Shown here: in pieces, positions 62,670 to 64,000 of the stretch | How the letters are laid out: each line of letters opens with the position of its first letter | How positions within the stretch are numbered: the stretch's first letter is position 1 | NCBI RefSeq assembly: GCF_963082655.1 | Contig: NC_081553.1 | Location: forward strand, 59,355,571 to 59,419,570 | Direction of reading: 5' to 3' | Source: Stomoxys calcitrans | Taxonomy: Eukaryota; Arthropoda; Insecta; Diptera; Muscidae | DNA: 64,000 bases | Position numbers and translations under genes: made by a program | The notes under the pieces: generated by a model | Told to the model about the DNA's origin: nothing | The model's database searches: none | The model's input: only the letters and a program-made list of their open reading frames with translations

Positions 62670-64000
62670 CTTTATAACTCAATAGGGAGAAAATTTCCCA
62701 TTCATTTTAGGCTACTTCTCAACTTTTAAAACGCCGATACATATGTCTCCTATTTTGCCTCTTCCATATTCTATACAGTTATTGCTTTGATTTTCTAAAA
62801 CCTTGGATTTTTTTGTTATGTTTGTTGCTTACCATTTTATGGATTATCCCATATCTGAAGAAGTTCTATTAATGAATGAAAACCCTCATATGCATATACC
62901 TCCAAGGCGGTGACTTTTCACATTTACATACATATTTTGCAATAATATCATATTTATAATTTTGAAACTCTATAGCAATTAGAACTCATACCCTACTTTT
63001 TTTAAATTTCATTGGAATTTAATCGTTCTCCACAAAATGTGGGAAATGTCATTAATTTAAAACGCGTGAGAACCCCCAGCACCAATATTGGAACAACATT
63101 CAAATGAATGGTCAAACTGATGGGTGAAAAAACACTCGCATGGACAAACATCCATCCATATCCATCCGTGCTCAGAAAACTGATACTTGTTTCTTCCCAA
63201 CTCCTACATGGTCCATTTGATTGTTCTCTTTGAGGCTTCGTAGTTCGCAAAACATAGGCAAATATGCATGAGATCTCAAATTCTGTGGGAGGGGTATGAA
63301 TCTCTACGTCATACATGGTTTGATTCATAGTTGCATGTATAGTTGTGTTGTTCTTGTATCACCATCACTCAAGTCTATGGTCATGCAAATGAACCAGCCA
63401 TAGATGTAGTCATCCGTATATTTGAGATACAGTGGGAGATTTTGAGTAGAGTATACATAAAATTATCAAAATTTTTATTTCTATAAGAAATTTTGTCAAT
63501 ATTTTATTTCTACAAAAAATTTTCGGCGATTTCGTTTGTCACCCACCTCATCGGTAAGATTTTTCAAAAAGGTATGTTTTCTAGACTGAAACTATGCTCT
63601 TATGGAGAACGGAACGGCACGCCGCAAACAGCGTAGGCTGCACAATATGCTTACATTGAAAACTTACTTTACGGCAATTGAAGATTGTTTAGAGTGTCAG
63701 TTGGTCAGCAACTTTTTTGTAGTAATAGATGGTTGGTAGTAATAGATGATAGATGAAATATGTGAAGTGGAATTGTTGTCTTTCTTGTAGCGCTACAAAA
63801 GGAAAATACTCTTTAGAGCATTGTTTCAGTCTAGAAGATTTATCTTATTGACAAGATCCTACTGATGAGTTTGGTGTGGTACCAAACAAAATCGCGATGT
63901 AGGAAACCAGTCAAATTACAAAGCAAACACATTTTCTCTGCCAAACCTTAAAAAATGGATTTTGTTTTTCTATTTGTAACGGAAACGGTGTGCAGTCGGA
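62670..64000. other. Unannotated right end of the window
   Basis: AT-rich, no gene supported. The 108-codon open frame at 63002-63328 has no recognisable domain. 63740-63930 shares scattered phrases with the inverted-arm element at 34420-35130. Confidence 0.45.

Noticed and set aside
63002..63328. 108-codon minus-strand frame near the right edge
   Set aside because: No domain, no splice context and no neighbouring exon that I can support.

Overview
This window is euchromatic DNA from an insect, most likely a higher (calyptrate, muscid-type) fly. The basis is one long host gene with fly-like exon structure and a protein closely resembling my recollection of Drosophila Myosin VI, set in very repeat-rich, AT-rich DNA. 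Genus is not determinable from sequence alone; Stomoxys/Musca-like is a guess.

The only host gene I can support is the Myosin VI heavy chain gene (jaguar, jar), on the minus strand. Its whole coding region is present: 18 coding exons from 46345 (ATG) down to 3892 (TAA). Every donor is GT, every acceptor AG, all phases join, and the predicted product is 1238 residues with no internal stop. It holds the motor (P-loop, switch I, switch II), the converter/insert-2/IQ neck, a charged single-helix region, and the cargo-binding tail with RRL and LWY motifs. A strong donor at 46790 suggests a non-coding first exon just upstream. Five introns are large: intron 1, 18.2 kb; intron 5, 8.6 kb; intron 10, 3.1 kb; intron 14, 3.5 kb; intron 16, 3.4 kb. 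Most others are 64-90 bp.

Most remaining DNA is mobile elements, often nested. 1-3095: Penelope-like element split by a mariner MITE that itself holds a Tc1 element. 4420-7705 (intron 16): SINE fragment, a LINE with an NPGP (2A-like) motif, and a hAT MITE carrying four DRE motifs. 8125-11503 (intron 14): a Penelope-like composite with inverted ends that fills the intron. 13261-16030 (intron 10): RNase H LINE holding a SINE with perfect target duplication. 18770-27050 (intron 5): 153-bp array element, SINEs, RNase H LINE with a mariner inside, and a GC-rich repeat array. 28300-45300 (intron 1): RTE and RNase H LINE pieces, two DD41D-type Tc1/mariner elements (one a perfect fold-back), hAT MITE, array elements and a palindromic minisatellite. 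47600-62670 (upstream of the gene): hAT MITE split by an array element, further 153-bp arrays, an RTE element, NPGP LINE copies, SINEs and two near-intact mariner MITEs. 62670-64000 shows nothing recognisable.

The most notable signals outside the gene are: about eight arrays of different sequence sharing a unit of about 153 bp and hairpin ends; mariner MITEs whose parent element is in the same window; a fold-back DD41D element with 152-bp identical arms; a MITE spreading TATCGATA (DRE) sites; and a SINE sharing its 3' tail with a LINE. I found no evidence for a wholly new biological system. The claims here rest on reading by eye, without database searches.
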